From Struthidea cinerea (lineage: Eukaryota > Chordata > Aves > Passeriformes > Corcoracidae), in the NCBI GenBank assembly GCA_013397865.1, contig VZTI01003365.1, positions 1,845,046 through 1,909,045 of the forward strand: a DNA stretch of 64,000 bases. The letters run 5' to 3'. Of this stretch, positions 37,814-51,901 are shown in pieces; positions within the stretch are counted from its first letter, which is position 1; each line of letters starts with the position of its first letter. Under the pieces are notes generated by a model. It was not told the DNA's origin. It saw nothing but the letters and a program-made list of their open reading frames with translations, and ran no database searches. A program made the position numbers and the translations under genes.

Positions 37814-40800
37814 CTGGTGAGACAGAGGAAAAAAGGACAAGACAGGAGATGGATGCAGAGAAGAATCAAAGGCTGGAAATATAGCAAAGCTATTTATTTC
37901 AGCTGTTGGAAAGAAGCAGCATCCTTTTTTTTTTCATGAAAAACAATGATACAAATCCATACAAGACCTCTTATTATTACTTTCTTTTAACACTTTTTTC
38001 TTTTGAAGAAACACAGGAACAACTGTGTTAAACTACAACAGATTAAACTCTTGGCTGATCAGAAGCAACCTGAAGTTAGCATTTTCCTTTGAAACAGTAT
38101 AAGAGAAAGCTGAGCGTCAAGACCCAAGATAATGGCTGCCTCCAGGCTGTGCTCGAAGCACCAATTTGCAGTTGTCATATCATTAGAGACAGAATGTGCT
38201 GACAGGCTTCTCCACCTATTGACCTTGCTGTGGCTTCTATCTTGGCTCAGAGCTATGCAGATCCAAAGTACAAGTGACATGCTGTAATACAAGCACAGAT
38301 GGACAGAAATCTGTCCATTCCACTGAAATAGACTGCCTCATTCCTCTACAGTTGTCAATGATAAAATGTTACGAATTGCTGAAGCAGAGAGTATTCAGCC
38401 CATCAAAACACCATCCCAACCTCCCAATACCTCTCTTGAAATGGATCATGGTTTGGTCACTTTTCAAAATCACCTGCTCAAAATAGAACAGGTAATTATA
38501 GTTCTTCTTTCTGCTTTAGGGGAAGTACCTAACTGCAGGATGTTACCCACTCATTATCGGCTTCCTCTGCCTTTCAGAAGTACAGAATTTATGTACTGAG
38601 AGCAGAAGGCAGTCCTTTATTTTATAAGAAAAAAAGAGGTTTGGGGTTTTTAAGGCATGTAGACAAGAAACCTGAAGCTTTTGAATTAAACTGGCAGATT
38701 TGTCTGTCTTGGGTTTGTTATAAAGCTTTCTAAACAGAAAAGGTAAAATTGAACCAAGTTCTTGAAGTGTCACTGCGTTGCTGAAAGGCAAAGACAGTCC
38801 TCCTCCTTTCAGAACTTATGGGGCAGCATTAAATTATTTTGTCAATTTTCTCTGCTACTGCTGCCCAGGAAACCCAATAACTGCAGTGGCAGAGATAAAG
38901 TATGATATTGGAGAATGGAAGAAAGAGGAGAAGAAATAAACTGGGAAACTAGTTTCACGTCTTTCTTGAGCTGAAAGAAAATGTTAGCATCCCCTTTTCC
39001 TAGTACCTAAAAATTAAACAGGAACACCTCTTTCTTCCATTTCAATGTGTCCAAAAAGAATGTACAAAGTCATGTCAGTTTTGAAACTCCAGGTAGAAAG
39101 AAGAATGTTTAAAATAAAAAAAAAAGTTAGATGAGGGGATATCTATTTCTCATAAACTGTCCACAAACTGAGCTCAGTTATATATCACCTTCTGTGGTAA
39201 ACTCAACGTATTAACGACCTCCAGTTAATGGGGGCTGTACCAACAAATCACTTGAACAAAACCCCTGTATATCCAGCACATTTCTTTATGCCTCAAAACA
39301 AATGTACTAGCAAAAAACCCTAAAAGCACTGGTATTTTAAAAACTTGAGAGGATAAAAAATATTTTTAAAATTTTTATTTATAATGTCCCAAGACAAGAA
39401 ATTGCTGCTGGCATTCATTCCCTCCCTGGCCTGACCCTGGGCCTAGGCAGGGTAAAAATTTCACTGTTTCAGAACTGGGCAGATAACCAACTGGAGAGCA
39501 CTGGGACACAGTCTCCACGTCTCTGCTGCCTGAATTCTGCAGTCTTCTCTCATCAGCTGCCAGTGGATGGGGACAGACAGAAATTCTGCTCTCAGAAGTG
39601 ACAGAAGAGCAGGAAGCTTGTCTATGACACCCTGGCAACTTCAAAGGAGAGAGCCAGCAGGGACAGAGGAAAGGCAGTGCAATGTCTGCACATGACAGAA
39701 GCAACAGTCCCCTGGAACAGTCTGGTTTGTCACACAGCTCCCAAGAGGAGATGCACCACAGTTACCAGATGAACCCCTCTTTCCCCCTCAATTTTATAGA
39801 ATAAGGGATAAATGGGGTATCTTCATTTTAAGGCACATCTCCTTTTTTAGGGTCAAGTCTCTTTGGAGATCAAAATAAATAATCAAAGACGAAGGGCATG
39901 ACAATCATTGTTTAAAAGTCTCTTTATATAGCATTCTTTAAAAGAACACTGTAATTTTTGAATGGGATAAAAAAGGTATAGAAAAATTTTAAGCGTGAGA
40001 CCACAATAAAATCTGAAGGTTTTGAAAAACTTTCAAATAAATTAATTTATATAAAATACATTCCAAAAAATGCTTTTTGGACCCCTACATACAAAAAGCT
40101 ACAATATGTGGAAAATAAGACAGCTATACATATTGTAGTCATCTACACTTACACAACAGAAAAAATAGCAAATAACAGAAACTGTTTTAAGTCTCCAACA
40201 AAGCTTTATTTTTAATTATTCTTTAAAATGTATTTTTACAAAGTACATTTAAATAAAAGATTTTCCTATCCTCTTTAGAAGGGGGATCTGACAGTATTTT
40301 TCATGCAACATTATGGGCTAACAAGACATGGAGGAATACAGTCATTTACCTCTGGGCCCTTTGTGATACCATCTGTTTAAATCCATTTACTAAACACTGC
40401 AGTGGCTCCAGAGTAGCACTGTTCCTCTATGTGCACATAATAATGGTTGGAAAGGACACCCTGCTGTAACATGTGATGAAACAAGTCAAAGCTAAATTTG
40501 CAACTTGAAAAGTGGGGTGTTCACTGGCTGCAAATATGTTTTGATATCAGGTACTAGTGAAAATTTAACTATGTACTCTGCTTATCCTTATGTCTTTACA
40601 TATAACTAATCTTAGCTTCAATTACCTTAGGTTTTCTATAATTTTTTTTTGTGCTGGTGAGAATTCAGTTATTGAGAGAGCTTTCTTGTGACAGGAGCTG
40701 AGGGAATTCCTACAACAGCATTTTTTCCCAGTCTTTCCATAGAGCAGAGAAGGATTAAAAAAGGGAAATAGAGAGGAGTGGAAAGCTTAGATGACAATAT

Positions 40801-43800
40801 TCCTTCTTCTTGATGACTAAAATAAATTCTGAACTATTTTGAAGAGTAATAGAAGTTTCAGAACCTGCTACAGAAGTCATCAGAATCATAAAGGCCAAAC
40901 AGTTGTCTGAGACAGCCAGGTAAGCAGAGAAATTTTGAAGATACAGCAGCTGAAGAGCTCCTCAGCTGAAATTTTCCATGAAGAAATTATTTTTCATGAC
41001 AAAACCGTTTTGGTTGGTTCTGGTTTTTTTTTTTTTTGGTAATTTAAGAAAACCTGTACAATACCTCCCTATTGACCAAGACAATTGCAAACAGGTGAAG
41101 GAGGTCTCTGACAAAAGATCTTCCTTTTCATCCCTCCCTAAAAATTTAGGCTTCCAAAGAGATATGGCAGTGGTGAATGTTGTTCATACTTCTGCCCTAT
41201 TCTGAGTAGACTTTAAATGTCTGCTAGACATTTCTTTCTATGTGTCTAGTGGAGGCACATCTTCCTCTCCTTTGTCAAGCACCAGACTGACTGATGAGCC
41301 CAGGTTTCAGACCCAGCTCTTGGAATTCTAATTGACAATGATTGTTTTAGTTGCTCCCTGCCATGGTCCCCTTAATTAATCTTGCTGCAAAATGAAAACA
41401 AACTAATTTTTCATAAGGAAGTACAAGAAAAGCACTTTAACAATCAAATAAAATAAATTCAATCATTAAAAGTTTATCCTGATTCTGATATACACTCTTT
41501 GTAACCCTCATCTGCAGTAGAATTTGAAAACAAAAAATTGTTTTTCTGGTACTCAGTTAGGAACCTTCAGAAAAACTACAGCAACAAATCACATCTTCAA
41601 ATGAATCACCGAAGCACCATTGATTCTGCTGACTGGAATCTCATCCACAAGATTGATGGTGAAAAAATACACGCTTCAAAGTGAGCCTGAGCCATCCAGC
41701 TTTGTCTCCCTTTGCATTTCTAGTTTGTAATTTTGTTTTAAAACTTCAGGAGGCCATAAAGAATGCTAGAGATTGCACAATAAAACCTGACAGGGAAGGT
41801 ATGATTGGAGGCCTGTTTAAACTGTGGTGACTAGGGCAGCTAGGCAGTGTCTTAAAGAAATACCACTCATAGGTTACACTTAAGATAAGGAACATCTGTT
41901 TGCTGAGCAGCTGTACTGATGGAGAGGCTATGATAGAAATCTGATCATAGCATAATTCTGTTTGTAAAAGCAAAAGAATATCAGACTAAACTTGCTTTCC
42001 GTTTACTATTTTTTTTTTCTTTTCCTATTTTTTTAAAAATTTTTTTAAACATGAACCTACTGATATTAAATGAAATAGCCATCTACAGATCCAGAGATTA
42101 CAGGACTGGGTAGAAACAAAACTTTGCAAAAAGCCGGTTGTATTCTTCAGGGTCAGGCTAAATAGCAGCATCTGAGTCCCTTCTACTCCATCACAGCTGC
42201 AGGCATGGTGATACATTTTTTCCCCACCTACCTAGTAACACTCATGGCAGTAAGCCAGCTTCTAGATGAAACTAAACTGCAGTGTGGATGGAGTGAAGCT
42301 TCACTGAAATATATCATAAAGTTTAGAAAAATGCATTGAATCAATTCAGAATTTCAGTGTGCTACATTTATCTCCTTATTAAGAAGCTGCTGAAAAGTAC
42401 CTGACTGCAATACGCATAACTTCAGAAAAAAGAATAATACCATTCCTTCTGCATTCCCCCAGAGAAAGCTTCTCATTCCAAGTAAGGAATAAAACAAGTG
42501 GTTGATTTTAAGAATAAAGCCCAAGTCTCCAGTTATGGTAAAGGACTTATTTCCTTGGCCTCTTGATGTCAGAAACTTGATATTTTATCTTAGATTTTAG
42601 AAATTAACTCAAGTGGAGAGGCAAGATGACAGAGAGGAAGAAAGAAGTATGCTTTTTTGAGAACACAGTCAAACAACAGCTATTAATACTCTATGAAACT
42701 ATCACTATCAAACTGTCTATTAACATTTAGCACATAGATCCTTCCTGCCATCTTCATAGGCCACAGTGACAAGGCTTATGCCATTGAACTGAGGATGCTG
42801 CAAGGAAAACTGATGGAATAAATGTGAGTTTGTGTGCTTCAGGCTTACTCTGCAGCAAGTTACTCATCTGCAAGTACAGACCAGAGAAACCAGAACTTCT
42901 TGATCTAGGTAGAGTAATTTTCTAGCCACATCCCATCATGCTTCCAGTTCACAAAAGAACCACCCCCCCAGGAGAGAAACCCAGGACCCAAGATTGACCC
43001 CCTGAAGCTGCATGGTGGGATTGAAGGTGGAACCCTGCTGCTGTCAGCACAGGATTGCCCTGGAGCAGTTGCTGTAAAGATGTGCACCACCATCAGCAGA
43101 TCCCAGTGGTGTCCGGCAGGGATGCTCTGGGCAAGAATTCGCCTCAGCTCCCTCAGGTTGCCAGACACAAGACTGAAAGGATGTGGCATGGATTACATGA
43201 GAGAATAGATATCACATTTCCCAAACAAGGACAGCTTTCATTAGGGCCAGCAGCAGGACACTTGAAAGTCTTTAAAAGCACCTACAAAGGCATAGAGTAA
43301 AGTGAGTTTAAGCGCCTTCAGATTTGAGAGCATTTTCAGACCACAAGTCTGATTTCCATGGTATTAATTTTAAAAATCTCTATTTTAAGAATCCAAGTTC
43401 TGTACTGAAAGCAGTCCCGTTCCCCAAAAATCCCAGGTTTGCCCCAGGGCAATTTCTCAGAAACAAATGATACATGGGAATACAATTTTAAATATAACAC
43501 ATCAAAACCTCCTGTAAAGGGGATGAATCCAGATTTTCTTCTCTGACAGAATATAAATAAATAACTTGATAATATAAATCATAAGAGTGACTCTCTGACA
43601 AGCACATAAAAATGCATATAGTTATATGACTCATACCCACAACATTCATGTAAAACATACATTCCTCTTAATGGAAATAGACTTAGGAAACAGTTAATTT
43701 TCCTCTACTTTTAGGATTTGGGCATGTGACTCGACATCAGCTGAGCCTTGATAGCTGACTTAATGTAACACGGAATGAAATGCATTAGCCCGTTTCTCTA

Positions 43801-44625
43801 AAATGTCACAAGGGTAATAGCATGAAAACCTTCTGAAGCTCAGCAGCTAATTAACCCCCAATTAGTCAGCCCTGCCCCTGAATATTGCTGATGCAGCTAC
43901 ATCAGTAGAACACAAATGGAATCAAATAATATCATAAAATTTTTACGCTAACAAGTAGAAGTAAAGAGCAGGATGTGGACTAATCTTTGCAAACAAAATT
44001 AAATTATCTCTCAACAGAGAGCAGAAAGGGAAAGACCCCTCAAAGTTAACACAAATGAAACATTTTAATATGATTAGAGGACACGCCAAATAAAATTTAA
44101 TAGCTTGCTACAGGATTCCTAGTAAGAAGCACTCTCAGAAGGAAAAGGTCAAATAGTTTGTATTCATCACTATTATTCTCCCATTTCCCCATAGCTTCCA
44201 ATTTTCCAATCATACACATATGCTATAGAGTAGCTGACTTTGAAGCACTGGAGAGGAAGTGTTATTTTCAAATCTACTTTCTGACAGACACCTTTCAGTG
44301 TCATATTTCAGAGGCACTGTGAGAAAGTAAAATGAAATTATAATGGCTAGAAGGTGGTTTGGGGACCCTATATCAAACAGGTCAGGTAGCTGAATGATTT
44401 AGGTGATGACTATCTTTAAAAAAAAAACCCTGCTACACTCAGATTTTTTTAGTTACACATCTATTGACAAGCTATGTGTAAGTAAGAAAAACAATAGCAG
44501 TGTTAAATTACTATCACTCAGAAATGAACAGCTCTATGTACTGTGACACAACACTTATTCAACTCTAAAAATAAACTCTTTTTGATTTTATTTTTTTTTA
44601 AATATATATATAGTTTTATTTTTAC
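37814..44625 (-). other. PTPRK: Intron, 6812 nt, no recognisable elements
   Basis: This is AT-rich sequence with short homopolymer runs (for example near 37927, 41027 and 42009). Slightly GC-richer patches at 39.4-39.7 kb and 42.95-43.25 kb contain open frames of about 100 codons without domains or signal sequence. I see nothing functional in them. Confidence 0.75.
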
Positions 44626-44731
44626 CTGATCGGTGCACCTTTGGCCTGTGCAGGTCTCAAGAGTACAGTTATTGTAGTAGCAGTTTCATTGAGAGATGCA
44701 TCGACTCCTTCATAGTCTGGTAAAGTGGGAG
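44626..44731 (-). CDS. PTPRK: PTPRK coding exon, start of fourth FN3 module (106 nt, phase 1 to 2)
   Basis: This exon is too short to show as a long open frame; it was found by reading the minus strand. The acceptor is ATTAATCAG before CTCCCAC and the donor is GATCAG followed by GTAAAAAT. In phase 1 it reads APTLPDYEGVDASLNETA, then TTITVLLRPAQAKGAPIS with the last Ser codon split. One sequon (NET) is present. The RPAQAKGAPIS stretch is the family's strand C region leading into the next exon's AYQIVVEE. It probably corresponds to exon 11. Confidence 0.94.
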
Positions 44732-47608
44732 CTGATTAATGTTGAGAGGGAAGGAAAAGAACGAGAAACAAATCAGTGAAAACATTTTGAATTTCTATGA
44801 GGTTGTGGCTGTTTGGAATATAGGACAAAGCCACAGTCTTTATCAGCCACGTGAGTATTTTTAAACAGTTTTTCCAGTCAGGCACAATCTTTTACTACAG
44901 CATGAATGGGACTTTATCAACAATTGATAACTCTATCCCCAACTGCTTCCCATCAAATCATGACACCTCTACACTTAAATAGGTTTATTCAAGAAGGACA
45001 GAAATAGAGGGAGAAGGCGACTGACAAAAAACACTAAACTACAAAAAGAAATATTTTGGCCTCAATTTTTCTACCCTGCAAATAACTACAGTCACCATGT
45101 CAAAGACCCAACTTCTACCATCCTCCTCCAACTATTTAAGAACCTTTCACATTTCCTCCTGAATGTCATGGGAAACAATGCTAACACCAACCGCTGCCCA
45201 GGAAAATTGGAACTTATATAGACATGCATCTGTGGACTAGAACTGGATTGGGGAATCTATTCCCATGCCCATTCCTATCAATGGGCGGCCAAGCTGCTCA
45301 TTAATCAGCTTCAAAACCACTATGAAAAAACAAAATCAAAGTCAAAACCAGAAGTAGTTCAGGAACTGATTCACTAATGGACTGTCAGACTGTCACGCCT
45401 TCATGGCAGCAATATTTGTTGTGGGTGGGCTGGCTAGTGTTGGCAATTACTTCAACCATCCAGCTTTAATCTGCCTCCTGTTACAGTCCTCACTGGCAAT
45501 ACTATTGCTGACTTCAGCCCTGGTGCAAGGAAAGAAACAGAATTTTCTGTGAATTAGAAAAAGATAGATTTCTAATCATTATTAATTTTTCAAAAGTTTG
45601 AAAACTATCTGCATGTTTGGAGTTTTTTTTAAATATGTGGCTGTATCATTATAAAATCATTAATGAAGCCTGTATATTTCAAAATGAACTTTTACAAAAA
45701 GATGTTTCCTAGCAGGATGTCAATCATTTAAGTCATAATAATTTAACAATACTATATCAATAGATAGAAGAGCTCTAAAAGATTAAAAGCCTTGCTTCAT
45801 TAGTCCTAGATCCTAGATGAACACAAAACCTGCTCTTATTTCAGGAAATATTATTTGATAGAATTAATGTTCATTTAATGTTAATTTTAAAATTACTGCT
45901 TACACCATGTTTACCAGAATCACAGTAACCACTTGTAAGCTTAGTTAAAAGGAATAATTTCACTCCTCATTAAGCTAAAATTAGCATTTTCTGAAACATG
46001 TATTGCTTTCTATGAACTATCAGTCATGCAGAGTGAAACTAGACAACAGCTCAGCTTAAAGCAAGATAGAAAGGAGAACAGGCTGAACTTCAGATACAAG
46101 AGGTGCCACAGCCTGCCTTTGAGCTTTCCTAGCATTAACCATGTCTTGCCAACTAACAGATCCATACTCTGTCTACTATACTGGATTCTGGATAAAATTC
46201 CCAAAATTTCTGTGTGGAAAAGCGGGCATATCTGAAGAAGCCTGAATTCATTGTAGTTCTAAATAATCCAAACACATTGAGACACTTTTTTCTCAAAATA
46301 TTGAAATACGAGACATGCTAGCAAGATACACACCTCCTTTCTTTCCCTTCTACAAAGAGGTTAGAAGACAAGTATGCAAGTACTACACCACCATTGTATC
46401 TGTAAATTTATGAATTAGAATTGATTGTGAAGAAACGCAAGGACCTTAAAACAACCTGAGTAAAATATCAGACTTCAAAACAATCTAATAGCTACATAAA
46501 CAGAACAGAACACATTTGGGGTTTTTTGGTGCATTGTTTGGGTTGTTTCGAAGGGATGGGGTAGGAGGACTGCTAGTGCTACGTGCTGGGGTGGAATCCA
46601 ACAAACTGCTCCAGTTAGCTATGACAAATACAGCGTTTCACTTGCTACATAATTCAAGGAGCTCTGCCTTGAATTTTCTCACATTCTGATTTATGTGCAT
46701 GTTTTCATGTACTGTGAGGAGACTACGTGAATAGTTTCCCACAAAAATCATAGGTGCATTCCACGACATTATTAACTTCTCTTTACAGGACAATCTGAGT
46801 TACATTATGACAGATAATAAGGAAAATAGCCTGCTTGGTGCTGTTTAAATTTCTAAATGACTGACTTCTTTGATCTCTGCCAAGCTCTGAAGTCACCATG
46901 TCACAAAATAAACAATTTTTCTAAATATAACATTGACTTATCTTCCGCTATCAACTGCATAACCCACTATCTTATTTTTTGAAAATAACACTGAAATTTA
47001 AGAAATTATAAAAGCACTAAAGCATTTCATTTGGCATTACTGTCTTCTAGAGTTTACAGTGCATTATTAAGACAAACAATGTTGAAGTGGTGCACTGCAA
47101 TAAATGAATAAAGGCATAAGGAAGCAGACTTATATGAATCTGGCAAAACAAATTCACACTTTGTCCCAGCTGCCCTGACTCTGTTATAGCTGTGTGCTGC
47201 TAAGTGGTGTCACCTTCAGTAAGTCAGTAATTTTCTGCACCTGACTTTACTGACCTGCAAAACAGATGCAGTTCTTAGTGACTTATGAGTGTTGAAAGGC
47301 CCAATTAGTTAAGGTTTATACAGCGCTTCAAAATCTTTGGATGAAAGTACTAGATTACAGAGAAAAAACAGTTATCAACAACAGCTGTGCCATTTCCACC
47401 TCATGCAAGGATTTATCCCTGAACTTATGCTTCCCTGTGGTGAACACACCCAAAAACATTTTTAGTAACATAATTTCATAACATGGTAGGATTTTTTGCG
47501 GGGGCATTCTTCAGCATTTCACAATTTCTCAGGTCTTACAAAGATACTCAAAATGCATTTCCCCCCTCCCTTTCTCTGTTTTTTCTTTATGCTGTTGTTT
47601 GTTTTTAC
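44732..47608 (-). other. PTPRK: Intron, 2877 nt
   Basis: Boundaries are GTAAAA...ATCAG. I see no repeat, RNA gene or exon in it. The open frames near 46.0-46.2 kb overlap on opposite strands and look random. Confidence 0.8.
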
Positions 47609-47810
47609 CTGAGATGTTGGTTGTTACATTGATGGTAGTTGCTGGCCCAAACCCTTTGACGGTGCTTGCACGTATGAAGAACTGGTAAGTAGTACCAGGG
47701 TGCAGGTGAGAGAAGACGTGGTGTGTGCTGTTCCACAGCTTCGACACTGTTTGTGGAGGTCCTGCGACTGGAACTGCAGGATCAAACGACTGTATACTGC
47801 TATAGCTGAC
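47609..47810 (-). CDS. PTPRK: PTPRK coding exon, second half of third FN3 module (202 nt, phase 0 to 1)
   Basis: The acceptor is TTTTCCCAG before GTCAGC and the donor is CTCAG followed by GTAAAAAC. The frame opens VSYSSIQSFDPAVPVAGPP and closes at INVTTNIS plus one base. The stretch HLHPGTTYQFFIRAST carries the FN3 signature PGTTY and the strand-F tyrosine. Sequons are at NST, NVT and NIS. The frame joins that of the 110-nt exon without gap. A chance frame extends past the donor into an AT-rich tract and stops at 47529. It probably corresponds to exon 10. Confidence 0.95.
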
Positions 47811-47934
47811 CTGGGAAAACAAGTATTTTTGCGACTCTTAAAGGTTTTGTCACAAGGGATTTAGGTTAGCTTGGCTGGAAAGAAAACAAAAGAGACATGC
47901 TCCTCTAGCTACCCACCTATTTTGGGGATGCCAC

Positions 47935-48040
47935 AGAATCACAGAATCATTTAGGTTGGAAAAGAACCTTAAGATCATGGATTCCAACAATTAACCCACC
48001 AATGCCAAGTCCAGCACTAAACCAGTGAGGGCTTGATGTG
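47935..48040 (-). mobile_element. CR1 LINE fragment, extreme 3' end
   Basis: The plus strand shows ACAGAATCACAGAATCATTT followed by AGGTTGGAAAAGAACCTTAA. This is the reverse complement of the CR1 3' terminus with its 8-bp tail repeats. About 100 nt are retained. Confidence 0.88.
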
Positions 48041-48094
48041 TGCTATTGAAGATTCTGCCTTACTTGAAAGGCTATGCAGGCACCCTTCATCATT

Positions 48095-48292
48095 ACTGTT
48101 ATGTGACATGGTCCCTTGCTGGTTATAAAATCACCATCAAGCACTATGAGTTTCACAATTTGCTTTCTCTATAGCTGCTCTTCTAGAGCTAAAGCCACTA
48201 CTCCTGTTAATCCACTGCCTTTTCCGTCTGTTTCCGATTAAAAATTAAGGAAGCATTTATCTGCTTTAATTGCATTCATCAACTACTTTTAC
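48095..48292. repeat. 197-bp dispersed repeat, copy 1
   Basis: It aligns along its whole length with 56814-57010 in the same orientation, with about 29 differences in 198 positions (near 85% identity by hand count). Shared blocks include CACAATTTGCTTTCT and ATTAAAAATTAAGGAAGCAT. Flanks on both sides differ. The repeat family is not recognised. Confidence 0.85.
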
Positions 48293-48414
48293 ATATCAGT
48301 TCATCTATGGAAAATTTCACTGTTACATTCCACTGAGGGGAAGTGAGCAAATGGCTGAGTGGGGCTGAGCTGCCCACCTGGTTTAACCCACACTATTTAG
48401 CGAATTTTGTAAGC

Positions 48415-48434
48415 AATAAATAAATAAATAAATA
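48415..48434. repeat. (AAAT)n microsatellite
   Basis: Five units of AATA, following the 197-bp repeat by about 120 bp. Confidence 0.9.
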
Positions 48435-49020
48435 GATTTTAAGGGGTTTTGTTTGATTTGTTGGTCTGCCTTCCTATAATTCACTAATACACAAAGTTTT
48501 TTCTTCTGTTCCTTTAAAAGAGGAGTGCTGGAAAGTATGGTATTTGTTGCTCAAATCAGCTTGTGTTACCTGCTAACCTCCTGTGGAGGTCCCCAGAAGG
48601 CTCATAAATTAAATACACTTTAAACAGAATTTATATGGAGGTTTTCTCTTAAGGGTGATATTCAAAGATCTAACAAAGCTAAAAAACCACTGCTCCAGAT
48701 TTAATAACCATCTTACATTTCATGTAACCTTCTCTTCCAATGAAGAAAATTTTGCAGATCATGGCTGTCATGGCTTTGGAACGGTGTATAGGAACAATAC
48801 AAGATTTTTAAGGCACTTATACTCATGTGACAAAGCCACTTGACCGGGATGGATAGCCATATGCACCATAATTACAAATTTTGAATATCTAATCACTACA
48901 GAAAATCATGTATTCAGTAAATGAAAGAAGTACACTACTGAATAGCTGCCCACAGAGCATAAACGTGTTTGGGGCACCTCCCTAGCCCCATCCTGTGCTT
49001 GCTAGGTGTTTAATGATTAC

Positions 49021-49130
49021 CTCATACTGAGTAATGATGCCATTTGGATCCACAGGTTCCTTCCAGTTGAGGAAGATCTTATCTTCAAAAGGAGTTCCTT
49101 TCACTGATTTGGCAGGTATAGGGCCTGGCA
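49021..49130 (-). CDS. PTPRK: PTPRK coding exon, first half of third FN3 module (110 nt, phase 1 to 0)
   Basis: The acceptor is TTTGTAG before TGCCAGG and the donor is TATGAG followed by GTAATC. The two leading bases join the final G of the preceding exon to give Val. The frame then runs PGPIPAKSVKGTPFEDKIF, LNWKEPVDPNGIITQYE. The tryptophan in FLNWKEP is the FN3 core residue, and the PNGIITQYE stretch is the typical strand C with the following turn. It ends exactly at a codon boundary. With the next exon it makes one FN3 module of 312 nt bounded by phase 1 on both sides. It probably corresponds to exon 9 in family numbering. Confidence 0.95.
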
Positions 49131-51901
49131 CTACAAACAAAATGAAAGTTTTAAAAAGAGGAAATTCAAGAGACAGAAAAACTAAAGAGATGACAGAACA
49201 TCTTATTAATACCAAAAGTGAGCACGGGTCTATTTTTATTAATATTCATTTGCATGCAAAAGGCAATGGTAGAGTGTGTGAAAAAGCACTTCAAAGTCTA
49301 TTTTGTCATTTGCAGTGCAGAGAGAGCACGAAGTTGAAACGTTAATGTTATCCCCACATACAGTTTTTAAAACTCCATGCAAAGTCAAATTGTCTCATAG
49401 TATAGCCAGGGGAAACAGTTCAAGCTAGATTACAACTTCAGGGAACATCACTGAACTCTGTAATAAGCGTATCTTAGGGCAAGGACTACATGGTTCTAAA
49501 ATTCTTTTAAAAGGAAAAATCAAAGCAGAGGAAGAGCCTCTGTTATACAGCTTCTTCCAAGGGAGAGAAATTCTTAACAAAATTGCTCTCAATCACATCT
49601 TCTTATGATTTGTTGTTTTAAAAGAAATCCTCTTTTGAAAGAGAGGGATGAGCATGTCGAAACACACCAGCTCAGCTGCCATTTCTTTCAGCCTTTGACC
49701 CCCTCACATGTAGAAGGATCAAGACTGCTCACTTCAATTCCTTCCAATAAGAGATGTTTTCAAAGCTTTGAACTAAACCACACTAAGATGACCCTACTTT
49801 CTTATTTTAAATTGAACCAATATCCCTGGTGTAATAACAAGTCTGAAATGTCACCTCAGGCCTCTTTGCCCAAAGTGATTCACAGCACCTGGTAATCCCA
49901 TCAACACCAGGCAGAAGCACTTAGTTATCTCCCGTTACAGCTTACAAGATACTTCTGCCTATACATACAATTCCTTTTTATCAGAGCAGCTCACCTAGAT
50001 TTGAACACACACACGCTGAAAGAAGGGGGTGAAGATAAGTGACCACCTGGAGAAACTCTGAACCCAAAGAAACACCTTCCCCCCTCAAAGAGACAAAGTT
50101 GTTCAAATTTAGTCTTTCAATCTAAAATGTTATTTCTATTTAATATATTGACATATATTTCTGTCTCTTTCTAATAAGCCTATTTTCTTCAATGCAACTT
50201 TCAGTGAGCCTTACACATGACACTCCTTGGATATTCATTATCAAAGCAGACTGAAGTTTTACAAAGAGCAAAAATAAATTAAAATCCGATGGATCAAAGG
50301 AAGCGCCAGGTGTTGTGCTAGCAGAAGGAAAGAGTGAGTGGTCTCTCCCATCAGTGGAATTTATTTCGGTCTACACACAAGCTATAAATGATGATCTGAC
50401 CCTTGGTACAAACAGCATAATTTGGCACATTAATAATATATTCATGAAGACACAAAAGCCAAGAAGTAAATAGGTGAGAGCTTCACAGAACCCGTTCATC
50501 TAATTGTCATATGAAGGCTTAGGAGAAGTTAACTAAAATCACAGGCTGGTGCTTTTCTTCAGTGTCCCAGGACTGATCAGGCAGTGGATGAAGGCTGACA
50601 TGCAATGACAGCCCCTCTGTACTGTTTTGTCATTGAGAGACTTCCTGTAGGCAACGCTTCATTTTTCATGGGAATGCCCTACAGTATTTCCTTACATCTC
50701 AAAAGAGGTATGAATATACCCTGCTGCACATGAAATTTTCCTTGGAAGATGCATGCACATTTTTGTGTGTGTGAATGTACATCTGTATTTGGGAAAGAAC
50801 ACGGGTATCCACCAGGGCATGTACACAGTGTATGAAATCTGACATTAAACCACATCAAAGTACGTGAGGTAAAAACAGACACAATTACTCAAAAACATGC
50901 AAAATACTTTTTGTATGGTGCCTTTAAAAAGAAGTGTTTCATATTCAGTTGAAACTGGGTGCAGGGCTCTGCATTTGAGGGTTGCATAAATCCTCCTACA
51001 CCTTTTGTTTAAATACCAAGGTGGGAGAAGACTCTAGGCTCATCTCATTCCATGACTGTTTTCTTCTCCTGCAATATCAAATTTGATGCTTAAGGCAGCG
51101 GTAGCAATGTTAAAGTGACTGGAATTGTGTGATCCCAGTTAGTTTCATGCTTCTCTTCCCCCTGGCATAGGAAGGGTACAAGAACAGAAGCTAGCACAGC
51201 AATGAGCAGCTTGCTTGGAATCCCAGTTCAAAAAAGACAGAAAGAAAAAGACAGCAAGCATTTAGAGAAAGAGAACAGTAATTCCCACAAACTTCATCCA
51301 CTCCCACAAATTCATAAAAATGAATGTTGGGATTAACTTAAATAATTTGACAATTCAACTGGAATTGAAACAAAGAAACAAAAGTTCAAGTGCCCAGAAA
51401 AAGGAATATAAATTAATATTAGTTTGAAGGACATATTTTGATGGTCTGAAGTTGTTTTTTTCCTTTCCATTTTCCAGTTCAGCCACAGTAAAAAATCTCG
51501 TAATTGCACTGCTTTACCAAAAGGGTAAAGGCAGTGAGGAAAGAGAAAAGCAAGAGTAAGAGAATTTGCTTAAAGAACAGAATATCTTCAGGTTAGTCAA
51601 AATAATGCCTTAACATCCTCATTTGTTCTTTTGTGTCTTTGTTCTTAGGTCAGTATTTGTTACAAACAGAGATTTTTAAAAGGCTAAAATTAGCACAAAA
51701 ATCCCTAAACAAACAAAAACCACCAATAAAAGAACAACAGCAAGGCAACCTGCTGGTAACACTACCCTGAAGACTCAAACTGCATTTCCCCATGTAGGCA
51801 GCCACTGCTGTCTATTTCCTGTGACTCCCAGCGAGACTCTAAGGACTTCAGAAATATCTTAAACTTCACCTTTCCAAAACAGTGTTAAGAGCCTTCCCTT
51901 T

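Larger units (their letters stand above)
47811..49020 (-). other. PTPRK: Intron, 1210 nt, mostly repeat sequence
   Basis: The shortest intron here, yet it contains a CR1 tail (about 47935-48040), one copy of the 197-bp repeat (48095-48292) and an AAAT run at 48415-48434. The remaining sequence has no recognisable element. Confidence 0.8.

Noticed and set aside
42905..43300. Opposed 94- and 81-codon frames in a GC-richer stretch
   Set aside because: No splice sites in frame with PTPRK, no domain, and frames on both strands overlap as expected by chance.
49021..49215. Upstream extension of the frame before the third-FN3 exon
   Set aside because: It precedes the TTTGTAG acceptor and is intronic; the joined reading requires the exon to start at 49130.
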